Below, piece by piece: positions 48,601 through 59,974 of a stretch of DNA of 64,000 nucleotides (position 1 is the first letter of the stretch; each line of letters starts with the position of its first letter). Source of the DNA: Verpa conica (taxonomy: Eukaryota > Ascomycota > Pezizomycetes > Pezizales > Morchellaceae); the NCBI GenBank assembly GCA_033030425.1, contig JAUFSD010000019.1, positions 1,178,001 through 1,242,000 on the forward strand. The letters run 5' to 3'. Below the pieces are notes generated by a model that was given only the letters and a program-made list of their open reading frames with translations, was not told the origin of the DNA and did not search any database. Both the position numbers and the translations under genes were made by a program.

Positions 48601-50479
48601 ATCGATCAACCCGATTGAGGCTAGTTTTGGCGGAATTGTAATAGGCTCACAGGCGGCGGAAACAGGTCTCGAGAACAGTATAGTTATCATGAATATCGGT
48701 CTTTCACCTTTGACAATCTTGGGATACTCTTGGACGGAAGACTCTCTCGAGGATCCATCCGAGTTAGAATGGACCAACGTGACCGAGGTTTCCCAAGATG
48801 TATTCAGTGTAGGTGATGTATTCACGGCAGTGAGCTTACCTGCTGTTGGAACCATTATCGAGCCTGGTGTATCGATTAGTATTACCCTAAAGTTCAAGCC
48901 AGAGGTTATTGGGAGTTATCATTCGATTTTCCAGGTATGGAGTGATGGTGGAGACCAGTATACTCTTCTTGCGGGGTGAGTACTTTCATTACCCAAGACA
49001 TCTCGTATGTGGTAGATTGACGTTGAATCTAGCGCTGCAACGATTGCACCTAAGGCCCTACTCCAGGTCTCTACTAGTGAAGGTGGATGGGATGGTGGGG
49101 ACGTTATAGATTTCGGACCCCAGTTGGCTGGCGTCTCACTGATACGTCAAATCCGCCTGAACAACACAGGGGGAAGCGCACTGACAATCACAAAGAGCAA
49201 GGTAAGTCATTTATATATCTCGGGGTTGAATATTTCAAGGTATAGATGTTAATATTAGCGGTATTTAGCCTATGGAAGGTGCGGAGTTGACCGCAACAAA
49301 CCCTACCGGCGAGCTCTCAGAAGGTCTCAAGATTGCGCCAGGAGATGCTGCCTACGGAAACGTACTCTTTGCTCCCGCCGTCCGCCCAGTGAACCTACCT
49401 CCTCTAGAAATCAACGGAACATGGACCCTCAACACAGACGACCTAACATTTGGCATCCATGAAGTTCTTGCAAAGGGTGTTATTCTATCCCGCCAGCTTG
49501 GGCCACTTCTTCCTGATGGAACTAGCAGGTATAAGTATCTTGGATGCTACCAGGACGCCCAGGCAGGTCGGTTATTCAAGTCCAATACAAATTTCGGGGA
49601 CACACTTGAGAATGGTATATGTCAGCAGAACTGCCTAACGAAGGGATACATCTTCGCCGGGACTGAATATCATCGTGAGTGCTGGTGCGGAGATGCAGTC
49701 CCATCCCTGCAATGGTTCCACCCAGAGAGTGAGAACAAGTGCACCTGGACTTGCAACGGTGATACAACCCAAGCATGCGGAGGAGACGGAACATATATCA
49801 ACGGTTTGTTCAATCTTCCAACTCACCTAGGTATTTGTTACTGATTTCTCTCTCCCGGTAGTGTACTACGACAGTACTAGATACACAAAGCCAGACGGAA
49901 CCGTCTCATCATCAACTTCAAGCACGAGTGATATTGCAACCTCGATCACAAGTGTTCCAGAAACATCTAGCATAGCATCCACAACCGTGATATCAGATTT
50001 AGAGTCATCTACCACCCCAACGGCCACAGTATCGGATACAGTCCCAACATACACTGGTCCCCCTCTGTATGTCCAGCAAATGGCAAACTTCACACACCAA
50101 GGCTGCTGGACAGAAGCCACTACCGGCCGCGCTCTTTCAAGCAAGTCGCAAAGCAACGTAAACATGACCGTACCATACTGCTGGGCGTTCTGCAACACCT
50201 ATAACTTTTTCGGCGTTGAGTATGTAAACCCCAACTTTTAAAAAGTAACTAGTTAATAACAGAGTGTGTAGATACGGTAAAGAATGCTACTGTGGCAATG
50301 TTCTACAGGCGAGCTCAGTCAACTCTACTTCGGGTAACCTATGTAATCTCAAGTGTGCGGCAAACTCGACGCAGATCTGTGGTGGGAGGTCTAGGTTGAA
50401 CCTTTATCAGTATAACGCCACGTGGGCTAATTTTACCGACGTTTTGACCTCGTTGACTCTGCCGCTTGGTCCTGAGTAA
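45692..50479 (+). CDS. Secreted multi-domain protein: propeller-like, Ig-like repeats, two WSC domains (17 exons)
   Basis: Seventeen exons join in phase to 1230 residues: 45692-45878, 45995-46046, 46125-46195, 46255-46283, 46398-46482, 46582-46717, 46783-47275, 47331-47391, 47449-47660, 47717-47927, 47980-48099, 48155-48468, 48524-48975, 49033-49201, 49269-49803, 49862-50219, 50272-50479. A signal peptide leads (hydrophobic LISTLIFLFVSLCLG). Residues ~60-560 look like a quinoprotein-type beta-propeller (YAKPLVYTP, GITGTPVIDPATDTVYF, NGGGGGAGIWMSGM, VFGGTGSYPLEGGYIY). Residues ~560-860 hold Ig-like repeats of HYDIN/ASH type (VNFGDVA, ASFGGIVIG, IDFGPQLAG, each followed by an N-x-G / PLTI-like core). 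Two eight-Cys WSC domains follow at ~953-1045 (YLGCYQD .. ECWCG .. CGG) and ~1119-1206 (HQGCWTE .. ECYCG .. CGG), with a Ser/Thr-rich linker between. WSC domains bind wall glucans, so this is probably a wall-associated extracellular protein; an enzymatic role of the propeller is unproven. No GPI or membrane anchor is seen at the end. Confidence 0.9.
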
Positions 50480-52713
50480 TAGGGCAAGCGATGGTTTTTT
50501 TTTTGGTGTTTGTGGAATAGCTTTGATAGGGGAGTTGTTGAAATTTATTTTTTTGTCTGCTTTCTTCTTCTTCTTCTACTTCTTCTTTGTATTCAGTGAT
50601 AACAAGGTATATGAAAGTATAGTGCTGGGCGCTCCTGTGTGGTTATTTTGTTTAATCCTTAAGGTTATTCTTTTTTTCGGGGTGGTCTAAGTATTTGAAA
50701 CATGTCTCACTTCAAAACTACTGTACGGTGGTGGTCTAGTTTGTGTGTGAGACCAGAATCATGGCTGAAGATTTTCTTCAAGTCGATAAAAAGGATTCCC
50801 ATGCATATGGTGGGGGGGTGATTGGCCAAATTAGTCATAGTCTCGGGAGGCTTTTGTGTGAGTGAGATGTTATGAAGATCAGTACTAGACTAAACCCTAA
50901 TAGTCATAATCGCTTTATCACTACGCCACTCTTACAACCGTGACTCTTGTTCTGAAAGCTTGGACTAGTTATTGGGGGACCAAAGGCACGATTATTTGTC
51001 GTTACTGTTGTACGTGGTCTACTCTTGAATTTGTTGGGCATATGCACCTCACTAAAGTGTTGGTAATACTTTTAATTATATATACTAAGGCCCAGAAGGT
51101 ATCTTCACCTAGGATGTCCTCTCATTATTGGTAGCTTCAGTTAGGCATCCACTCTCCAGTGTACCTTCACCCCAGGTACCAGATATACCACTGGGCAGTA
51201 CCACAACTACAGCGGTTGGTGGTACTCGGGGCTACTTCCGCAGTCATAGCAGTGGCGGCCGGGCGTACCTTATTAAAGAAAGAGTGAGTACAAGTACGTG
51301 ATAGTCATTATGATGACTATTCAGCAAGGCTCCCTCGTGACCTTTATTTTTGAGTGACTATGACTATGTACCAATTGTCTCGGTCTCATTTTGTCTCACG
51401 TCAGTGACGAGAATACACACCCCACCAGCCGGGGGGGGGGGGGAGAACCCTATCCAGCCCGAAATCACGACACCTCACTCGGGATTATTTATTTCAATAG
51501 CGGATAATTATTTCAAAAAAAGTGGGAATTCTAGGATAGAGGGGGGGGGGGATTTTTTAGATTTCTCGGCCATTCATTGATGATAAAGCACACTTATATG
51601 GGACCACATGACCACCAGAGATCGTCGTTTACGTGAGCGCTTTCTGCCCCAATGGTCTCCAAGCGTAGATATGCATCATTGCTGCGAAGAGAAAGAACAG
51701 GCATCCACACAGATTAGCTGTTTAATCCTGTGGCGGATACACGTTTCACTTATCGGTTTCCCCCTTCAATCGCTAAAGAGCCTTTTTACACTCGCTAAAT
51801 TAACTGGTGTTTTTGATGTTCCAATAAAGTTTTGGGGCGCCCGATGCATATCCTCGTGGAGGTTGTGTGGATGAGGGTGTGGATAGCAGAGTATCATGTA
51901 CCATGTATGGCTGGGTGGAGTATCATGGCTGGAGTGTTGCCGCTCTTGGCTGTCTGTGCAGTGATACTTGCATGCCTATCGCGAGTAGGTACCCTACACG
52001 TTGAGCAAAGGGTATTTATGGAATCATGGATAGATAGCAGATCGATATCGGTTATCTGTGGGGGAGTATTGCTGAGGGGAGTATCTGGGTATTGAGTATT
52101 GTATTGAGAGTATTACTATTGTATTGAGGGTATTACTATTGTATCTACAGTGTGGCCCTCTCCCATCAACGGGCATTTCCCTTGTCATGGACGCCTCAAA
52201 TGTCCCTCTCCATCGCTATGGAGAGCTCTCAAAGAATCCCCATCCCCATACCAATAATCGGCTGCCCACGATAATCAGACCAACAAGTGGTTTGTGCGCT
52301 GGGCCCCCATTGGCTGCAGAGCTCGAATGTGAGCTCACATCGATGCGCACAACTCATCTGGAACAAAGCACACAGGCAGCGCTCCCTAAACGGTAGCCCA
52401 GATACCGCGCCCCCAGCCAATGGTGGACAGCTCAGCAGTGGCAGAGCTGCGGGGTACCTACCCTTAGGATGGATACCTAGACAGCTAGGGTTATCTCGAT
52501 TCGAAACCAAACCCCCAAACCCCCAGACCCCCCCCCCATTCACTCACCCACCCACCCCACCCCACCCTCCTCCATATCTTATCATCGCCTCAACATCATC
52601 ATCGTCTCTGCAAGGAACATCACGATCATCACCCTGTGGATATTCGATAGAACTTAAGCTTTGCGGCGTCAAGCAAAAAACAATACAAGGAGAGTGATCC
52701 CTCGACAGGCGCA
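50480..52713. other. Intergenic between WSC gene and membrane-protein gene
   Basis: 3' flank of the WSC gene (T-rich, 50500-50600), then sequence with G runs (51430-51560), a 20-base tandem repeat (52098-52144), and a C-rich stretch (52510-52570) that is the likely leader of the next gene. No gene supported. Confidence 0.5.
52098..52144. repeat. Tandem repeat, 20-base unit
   Basis: ATTGTATTGAGAGTATTACT at 52098-52117 is repeated with one change at 52118-52137, then partially at 52138-52144. Recent small tandem duplication. Confidence 0.8.
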
Positions 52714-55357
52714 ATGAACGGCGACGGCGACGGAATACCCATCGCCAACCACAAAACTTCGCGCGAGGATCCAGATCGTGTCTCACTGGAAGACCACATC
52801 ACCTACCAACAACACCACAACCCCTCGATGCGCATCACGTCCGACAACATCAACGACCATATGGCGGACTCCTCACGGTTATTGCGTCTCTCGCCAGAGC
52901 GCAACTCAATATTCGAAGACAGGCTTTCGCCGGAACGTGATCCCCAGCTATCTGTCCCGCGTCTCTCCCCGTCACGGCATGTTTCCCCAGCGCGCGACTC
53001 AGTATCGCCAGAACCCCGCTCGGAACCGTCGCATACTCCAGCACCGACCACAGAGTCAAGCACACCACCCCCGACAATACCCCCTTCTTCGTTTGCCCCG
53101 TCAACCAGAGCTACATCTACAGCGGGCACATCGGAGCAGTCGTTTGAGATATTGTCGGGATATGACCCAATTTCCCCAGCCGATAGGCACAGGCAGTGGC
53201 AGCGTGAGCAGCGGAGGGAGTACAGTAATAGAGGGCCTCCACTTTCTAGCGGTGGCTTTCGGCCGAACGCGGATCTGCCGTTCCCGATCACGCCACAGCT
53301 GCTGCAGTACTATCCCTACCCGGGCCAGCACGCGGCGGCTGCACAACAACAACAACATACCCAAACAGCACTGAAGGAGGAGTTTGTTAATAATATTTCT
53401 GGGAGACGGTACAGTGAGGCGCATTATCAGGAACAACAGGTCCCTCAGAATCAAATACATAGGTCACATGGAGGACAGCAGCAGCAGCAGGGTATGATGT
53501 ATGAAAGTCGATTCTCTTCACATAACAACTTGCCATCACAAGGAAGACAAAATAGTGCAGTACCGAATGGACTGAGTGCAGCACATTATAGAAGTTCGTC
53601 TAGTGAGGTTTCAGTAGGTGGGAGTTCGTGTAGCGGGATTCCAAGCTTTGCGAGGGAGTTTGAGGGCAGGGGTTGGAGGTTTGGTAAGATATTTCCATAT
53701 ATTCATTGCCTCCAAAGGGTTTCATAGAGTGAATTTGGTCCGTTTAGAAGTTTCCTGTTCATCCTTAGAGATGACTTTATTGATTTGGATTGTTTTTTTT
53801 TTGTTATCCCCCTTTATCACTGTCATATCACTCTTTCCACCCCCCCCCCCTTGTTCGGGACATTAACATGGTGATCCCGAACTTACAGATCCAATCCACA
53901 CAGCAGAATCATCTCATCATTCACCCCCACCACCCCCATCCTCCAGCTCCTCAACCCCTCGCAAAGAAGAATCTATAGCTTCCGTCTACGTCAATGAATT
54001 CGCCTCACAGCTTGACCTACTACTCCGGTACGCGAAAGGTCCCTTTGTGGCATTAATGATACTTGGCTTCTTTGGAATCGTACTCTCAACCTTAGTCAAT
54101 AATTTCTCCTCATCTTCTCCTGAAACATGGGGAGAAAACACTTGGAATTCAACGTTCTCTGGGGCTACCCGCGCTAGTTATGCAGATTTCCCAACACTGA
54201 TGAATATAGAGTCATCGTTCGAGAAGATTGTCGATTCCGCCGCTGGAGGAAGTGCACTAGCGCGCGTCATGAAACAAAGCGAGATGGCAGTAAGCGATTT
54301 ATCAACTGTAGTGCGATATTCCGAATTGAAATGTAAAGAGACCCTCGCGGAGCGACTGGATGTGTTTGCCAGGGATGCGAAAGGGAATGTGAGGGCACTG
54401 CAGGGTTTCGGAAGCAAAGTTGGCGGGGTTTTGGATCAGTACGATCTCTTCCCTCATGAAAAAAAGAAAAAACAAATTTTACCCTTTACTTTTGCTATAT
54501 ACCCTTTTTTTTTTTTTTTATAGTAAAAAAAAAAAACAAAAAAAAAAAAGTTGGGTGGAAGTTGACTGTTTGTGTGTGTGGGAAAAATTATTAGGTTGCT
54601 ATCAATAAACCAGTACGCTCTCCGCGAGCTCACAATGATCAGACGAGAATCCCAACATCGTCCATTCCTATATCGTCTTTTAACCCCAACGTCGTTTTTT
54701 CGCTCCTCGTCCCACTATTACTCCGATGAACCTGATGATCCACGTACCCGCGCACGTGTAGCTGAGACATTCAACAAAGCCGCCGAGGTCCTAGAATCAA
54801 ACCTGCGTCTGCTCGTCGCTGACGGCGAGACAATCTTTACATCACTCACCCAACTCACCGAGCAGCACAAACCAATCTATGATGAGATTGTGCGCGAGGT
54901 AGTTGACATCAAGAAGGAAGAAGCAGTAGTCCTCTCCTCGCTGTGGACAAAAGTTGGCGGGAACGCCGCGCAACGGAAGAACTTCCGTGAGAACGCGGAA
55001 CTACTCGCGTTGATTGGGAGCTACGAGGAACAAGCGAGGGGCTACGTCGAGAGCACGGTGTTGGAGCTAGACCGCATGACTGCGGATTTGGAGAATCTGA
55101 GGAGGAGGGTTGCGGAGCCGTTGTTGAGTTCGGGGAATAACGGGAATGGAAACGGGAAGCGGGGGAGGGATGACGATATCGCGAGTATCCCGTTGAGTGT
55201 GCATCTGGACGCGATCGAGACGGCGGTGGAACGGTTGGTTAGGAAGAGGGCCCAGAGGAGGGAGAAGGAAGGCAACTGGCTAAAGAGGCTACAGGATGGG
55301 GAGGCGGAGAAGGCAAGGAAGGATGATATATTGGTTGAAGGGACTACCACGGGTTAG
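52714..55357 (+). CDS. Fungal single-span membrane protein with disordered N-terminus and coiled coils, three exons
   Basis: Exons 52714-53683, 53889-54438 and 54595-55357 give 760 residues in phase. The second intron has a GTACGA donor and ATTAG acceptor and is full of A/T runs. Residues 1-350 are disordered (Ser/Pro-rich with repeated SPER/SPSR-type motifs, then Gln-rich stretches). A single transmembrane segment lies at about 375-393 (FVALMILGFFGIVLSTLV). The remainder is helical and charged, with likely coiled coils (for example AETFNKAAEVLESNLRLL and, later, a Lys/Arg/Glu-rich helix ending ARKDDILVEGTTTG). I do not recognise the family beyond a fungal membrane protein of unknown function. 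The repeated SP motifs suggest phosphoregulation, which is inference. Confidence 0.82.
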
Positions 55358-57769
55358 GATTTGAGGGTTTGAATTGGGGGGGAGGTAAAGGGTTTTGGAA
55401 GATGGGGTATTAGTTGTCCAGGAATGGGGTTGGCGGTTGTATCAGTACTCTCTTTTGGACGTAAGGCGTTCACTTTTTTGCTTACTATTTTTTTTCTTCG
55501 GTTTCTCTCTCTCTCTCTTTTTCTTTTCCTATTTCGCTCCTTTTTCTCTCGGTCTGGTCTGAGGTTTTTGTTTTATTTATTTATCGGTGGCTTATCTGTT
55601 TACGCGTCCTTTAGAAAGGAAATAGGCAAGAGTTAATCTCGAAACCTTTACGGAGGGGGGGGAGGTGGGGAATCTTGAGGCGCAAGAGGTGGTTCGGGTT
55701 GTAATCAGTGCCAACTAGTTACATATTTTTTGTTTTTTTCCCCCTCTCCCAGTGGTCGAGTCGGAAAGGGCGGGGGGGAATGGAGTATCTGATTTTGTTT
55801 TTTGTTTTTTTGTTTTTTTGGGTGTACATATCCTTTGGTCTGTACCTGGGTTAGGTTCTGTGTTTTTTTTTGGGGGGGGGACTTTTGATACACATACTCT
55901 GCTTACTTTTGCTTCTACTTTTTATTTGCTTTTTTCCCGCCTTCTGCCTCTGTTTTTTTGCTTTTGTTTTTCGCTTTCCTCTTGTATCTTCCTGTATGTG
56001 TGGCGCGTCCTTTTTTTCTTTCTCTCTCCAACTGGTTCCTCGGTTCATATTGGTGTTGCAATTGGAATTATTATTCGCAATCTTCCTGTATATCCACTTT
56101 GCTGTCTATTTTTTTTTTTTTTATATAACATCCTGTGGTCTGTCTTTGATTTTTTGGGCTTTTTTTATTTATTATATAACTGTATTGTCAAAGCATTGTT
56201 TTTGGTTTTTGGTTTTTTTTTCGAATTTTGTTGATATTCCTTGGTGGATTTCCCTACTCCCCTATCTCATGGTGTCTGGAGTGATAGGAATAGAGAAAAG
56301 CTTAAGGATTCAAGTGTATTCGCATATTGTGTTTTTTTTTTTTTTTTTTTACAAATTAAGTTGCATATTGAAGGTTCATGGATAATCACTCGTTTACTTT
56401 TCTCCCTCTCATACTTGGGGGAGGGGGGGGGTGCTATGTGTAGTTACAAGAGGGTTAGTTGACTATACGTATTGGAGGTGTCCGGAAATGGAGGTTTGTC
56501 TCTCTTAGTAATGGATGATCGACAAATCCTTTGTTCGGTCATTTGTTTCAACAAAAGCCGCATTTGGAGTTTGGCAACCACGAGAATATCGTGCGCACGG
56601 AGGGGGGGCTCGGATACATTTGTGTGACGAGATTATTGGTGGTTTCTACATAATCCCAACCCCCCTCCCCCACGTAACAAGTAGGATCAATTATCGTCAT
56701 TGTTGTCTTGAGGATCTCCTGACTGCGCGGGAGGATCCAGAAACGGAATCATTTTTGTCGAGGGGGATTGGTTGGTTGGTTCACGCTTTGGTCTATGGGC
56801 AGGCTCCGACTGGGTAAGGCCACAACTAGGCCACTGTGTCGCTGGAGTACTAAGAGTGGCCGAGGCTATTTCGTCTGATAGAAGAATAACCCAAGTGCCC
56901 ATAGCGTACGTTATCGAAAGAATAGTGGGATCTCTAACAGCAGATATGGTTATTTGAAGAGAAGTACTAGATCTAGTATACGTAGCCGAAAACCCTCTCA
57001 AGGGTAGATCCTGGCTATTGCATTAATGGGCTTTTTGTATTGGAGGGGAAGAAAGTAACGCCTCAAAATTCTTTTTTTTGTTTTTTGTTTTTGAGGATCT
57101 AGAGAGTGGGTGATATCCTATCGTCGCATGTAATGGTGTTAATACAGTATCTAGGCGGCAGGACATCTCTTGAGGTGTTTGAGGCTATCCGATTATATTT
57201 ATTTATTTTTCCTTTTCTTCTCTGGGTCTGGGCTGGGAGTAGCGGGTAGTAGAGTGCTTTTGGGGGGTTCGTTTGAAAGGTCTTTTAACAAGTACTAGGT
57301 ATGATTCAACTCGGAAGCTCTTTCATTGACCATGCTCTAGTTTCCTCGCGATCGGGGAAAAGCTTATTACTATCAATCTCCTCTATGCAAGTCCCACTTT
57401 TACAAAAAAAAAGGTAGGTCGAATATACTAGTATCATTCCCAAATAAAAAAAAAAAACTCCGCAGAATACCTACACTTCTTTTTCACCACATTGTCGAGC
57501 TTGAACTTTGGATTGTGCGTGTATTCCTTTGACAAGTTCCAAGTGGCTGCCCGCATCAAGGACAAAAACCGTTATGTTTCAAGAAGCCACCAATACTAGG
57601 ATTTCCTTTGATGGAGGGGGTGGTGTCAGCACGTGTCAGCTGGACCGGCCGGTTGGCACGTGCGGGTAGCTTTTCCGACTGAGACATTGTGTGATCATCA
57701 GAGTAGCAGGAATTGCGCAACCCCAGGATTTTCCCTTGGATCAAGCATTAACTCGAGGAGGGGGGAGGG
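55358..57769. other. Intergenic, strongly T-rich in part
   Basis: Bases 55480-56360 are a pyrimidine-rich, T-rich zone with many poly-T runs. ORFs there (up to 171 codons, Phe/Leu-rich) are artefacts of this composition. Near 56687-57001 a 104-codon frame on the minus strand (ending DNNDDN) has fair composition but no ATG start; it might be an exon. A 38-codon frame starts MIQLGSSFIDHAL at 57301 on the plus strand. Neither can be assembled into a gene by eye. Confidence 0.45.
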
Positions 57770-58159
57770 GGGAGGGAGAGATGGGAGATACCTTACCTGG
57801 GATATAGAGACCAGTCTGTCGAATCATATAGATGGTATCTTGAAGAATTTGCACAAAAAGTCAGATGAAGTCGTCATGGGTTTGTTAAAAAAACCGGGTT
57901 TGAGGGGGAAGAAGCCCTTGGTTTGGGTAACGGATAGTTCGTCCCACTAGGGAGGGGAGTGAAAGGTACTTGGTAGAGGAGGGACAGGAGTCGCTGCTTT
58001 TACAGGTGTTGTTGCAATGAACAAGGGGGTTGGTGCCACTGTGGCGGAAGGGTCAATGATTGCCGTGAGGACGCACAGGGATTACCTAGGACAACTATTC
58101 GCTAAGCACGCTCACGTGCCTAGAGGAGGTGAAAATATCATTGACATACTAAATACTTG
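57770..58159 (+). other. Coding-like stretch, possible exons or relic of a gene
   Basis: In the same plus-strand frame, two blocks look coding: TWDIETSLSNHIDGILKNLH on to LRGKKPLVW, then GVAAFTGVVAMNKGVGATVA on to GGENIIDILNT and a stop at 58159. They are separated by two in-frame stops at about 57948-57962. A 39-base intron (57927-57965, GTAACG..GAAAG) would remove both and keep the frame, but it is very short and has no good branch site. The Gly-rich KGVG/AEG pattern faintly recalls C-terminal tails of some fungal glycosyltransferases, which I cannot confirm. No start is evident. Confidence 0.3.
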
Positions 58160-58500
58160 ATAGGTGATAACTCATGCTTGTTGGTTTCCTATTTTGAAAA
58201 GGTAATTCTCTAATATATAACACTTTGGGTAGGTCACTATATGTGACTCGCATCCAATCAGATCTCAAGATTCAAGTATCACGCTTACGCTTCGATCTAC
58301 TTGAGCTTGAGGCCGCCCTAGTTTGGGTCTTTGCTCGCCGTGCCTACGCTTGAGGGGTGTCGGTGGTGATGGTATTTGGTCTGGTTGTGATTCTTGGAGT
58401 GAGAAAGCTTGGAACCCGCCCATCAGTCCTAGGGTATGGATGACGGCCCCGCTGCTGAGGTTCAAGCCTAGGAGAGACATGGATAGGTCGTACATTACTC

Positions 58501-58859
58501 TTAGACAGTAGGTCTAGTCTTAACAGTTCCGTAGGTGTCGAGAAAGCCATAATCGGACTGTGCTTGAGTGCCAGCTTCAAACAAAAATGGGGCATCCATA
58601 AATGGAGTCGTAGTCCCGGACAGAGGGAGCTTCTTATCAGCCTCGACAACCGTCTCAACTACAGGTACCCTATAAATAGTGCCAGAAATATTATTATAAT
58701 CTCGGACCGGCTCCTACACAAATACTCACCGGCCCCACCAGTCACTAGAGTCCCCAGAATACTAATGAAACAGCTACTCATCAGAAACCATCTAAAAAAG
58801 ATCCACCCCCGAAACATCCTGACACTCTGCCTCCTAGAGCACTTCATCAAATACTCCAT
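58501..58859 (-). CDS. Candidate small membrane protein, two exons
   Basis: Exons 58859-58730 and 58658-58501 give 95 residues in phase across a 71-base intron with a strong GTGAGT donor and CTGTAG acceptor. The first exon starts MEYLMKCSRRQSVRMFRGW and runs into a hydrophobic segment (WFLMSSCFISILGTLV), so a basic N-terminus plus one membrane span, as in small mitochondrial inner-membrane proteins. Exon 2 is soluble (VETVVEADKKLPLSGTTTPF, ending TYGTVKTRPTV). The Met at 58859 is the first in frame after a stop, but upstream exons cannot be excluded. No family recognised. Confidence 0.45.
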
Positions 58860-59563
58860 CTCTCACCAACCATCGCTAAAGCCACTAGGCCAAATATCTT
58901 ATCATTTAGCATATATAGCCACCCTTCACAGCAGCAATCAAATACCGCTGAAATCTGCCTAGTTACCCCTAGGGTGCACAACAGACACACCTACAAACCC
59001 TACCCACAACTATTCCTGGAACACACCTATGAGTTTATTTCCTCGACCTCTACCCCAGACGCCAAGTATGACTACAAGAATTCTCTAAACCGCTTAGAAG
59101 CCCACGAATACGAAGCATAAACCCCTCCGAACACTGATGCTCTATTGTTGGCGATCAGGACGATCCGGAACCCCCTGAGGTACCTATAAGTGCTTGACAA
59201 CCGTCGAACCTGAAGCAATTCTCACAAAAGTACACTTAAGGGGGTGCCTGACATAGCCTAAATTATGATATACACCTTAAGTTAGTTTTAAGCACAGTTC
59301 AAAAAAATTTAATATTAATTTTGGGCTTCTCATAGTTAGGTTATGCTAATTGCTTTGGTTGCTATGTACCTACTGGGTTCCGGATCGTTGTGATCGCCAA
59401 TAATACCTCTTCACAAAAAACCATATCAAGATTTTCAATAGCGTGCTGCATATACCAGTCTAAAGCACCTAAACGAGTACATCCTGAGATCCCAAGCATA
59501 TTTTACGCCCCGAATTTTAAAACAAGACTTGGGATGCATCGAAGATGTTTCTGCAGCGTTTCT
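58860..59563. other. Intergenic
   Basis: About 700 bases without a supported gene. The ORF on the plus strand opposite the 58501-58859 candidate continues to 58962 but has no ATG and is a shadow. Nothing else seen. Confidence 0.45.
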
Positions 59564-59974
59564 CTATGCAGAAGAGGGAGAGAGAGTCTGAGAGGATACG
59601 CCGAGGGTTAAGAGCGTCCTAGTTGCTTCTGGGCCCTGGGGAGTGTAGCGCATTATATCTTCTTCCTCTATGTTGCTGTCGGGATGGACTATAAGTGGGG
59701 TTGAGATACTAGATGGTAGTGGTCTGGTGTGTGACTTGTTGGATAGGTGCTGGTTACATCTTCTGTGTAGGTGGCTTTGAAGACTTTGGGCTTTTTGTGT
59801 GTTTTGTGTCGGTATGTGGTTAGTATTTCTAGAAGCGTGTGTTGGCGTTCTTTGTAGAGGCGTCAGTCGGTGTTTGTGTGATTTTTTTTCTAGTAGCCTT
59901 TGGCGTGGTTGTTGTGGGCTTTGGGCTTTGGGCTGGGCGTCTACGGCTGTGGTGGTGGGTGTTAAGCGGGACAT
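59564..59974 (-). CDS. Hypothetical protein, 136 residues
   Basis: Single open frame starting MSRLTPTTTAVDAQ in a good ACACCATGTCC context. The middle is Gln, His, Ser, Thr and Pro-rich and looks disordered. The end is more protein-like and acidic then apolar (IEEEDIMRYTPQGPEATRTL, then LGVSSQTLSPSSA). No family recognised. The overlapping plus-strand frame (59799-60158) is Cys/Trp-rich and looks like a shadow of this one. Confidence 0.4.
   Translation of the reverse strand: MSRLTPTTTAVDAQPKAQSPQQPRQRLLEKKSHKHRLTPLQRTPTHASRNTNHIPTQNTQKAQSLQSHLHRRCNQHLSNKSHTRPLPSSISTPLIVHPDSNIEEEDIMRYTPQGPEATRTLLTLGVSSQTLSPSSA

Noticed and set aside
52778..53374. 198-codon plus-strand and long minus-strand ORFs inside the membrane-protein gene
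   Set aside because: Shifted-frame shadows of the Ser/Pro/Gln-rich exon 1.
55705..56462. Several overlapping ORFs, Phe/Leu-rich
   Set aside because: They fall in a T-rich tract with poly-T runs; composition alone explains them and none has a family pattern.
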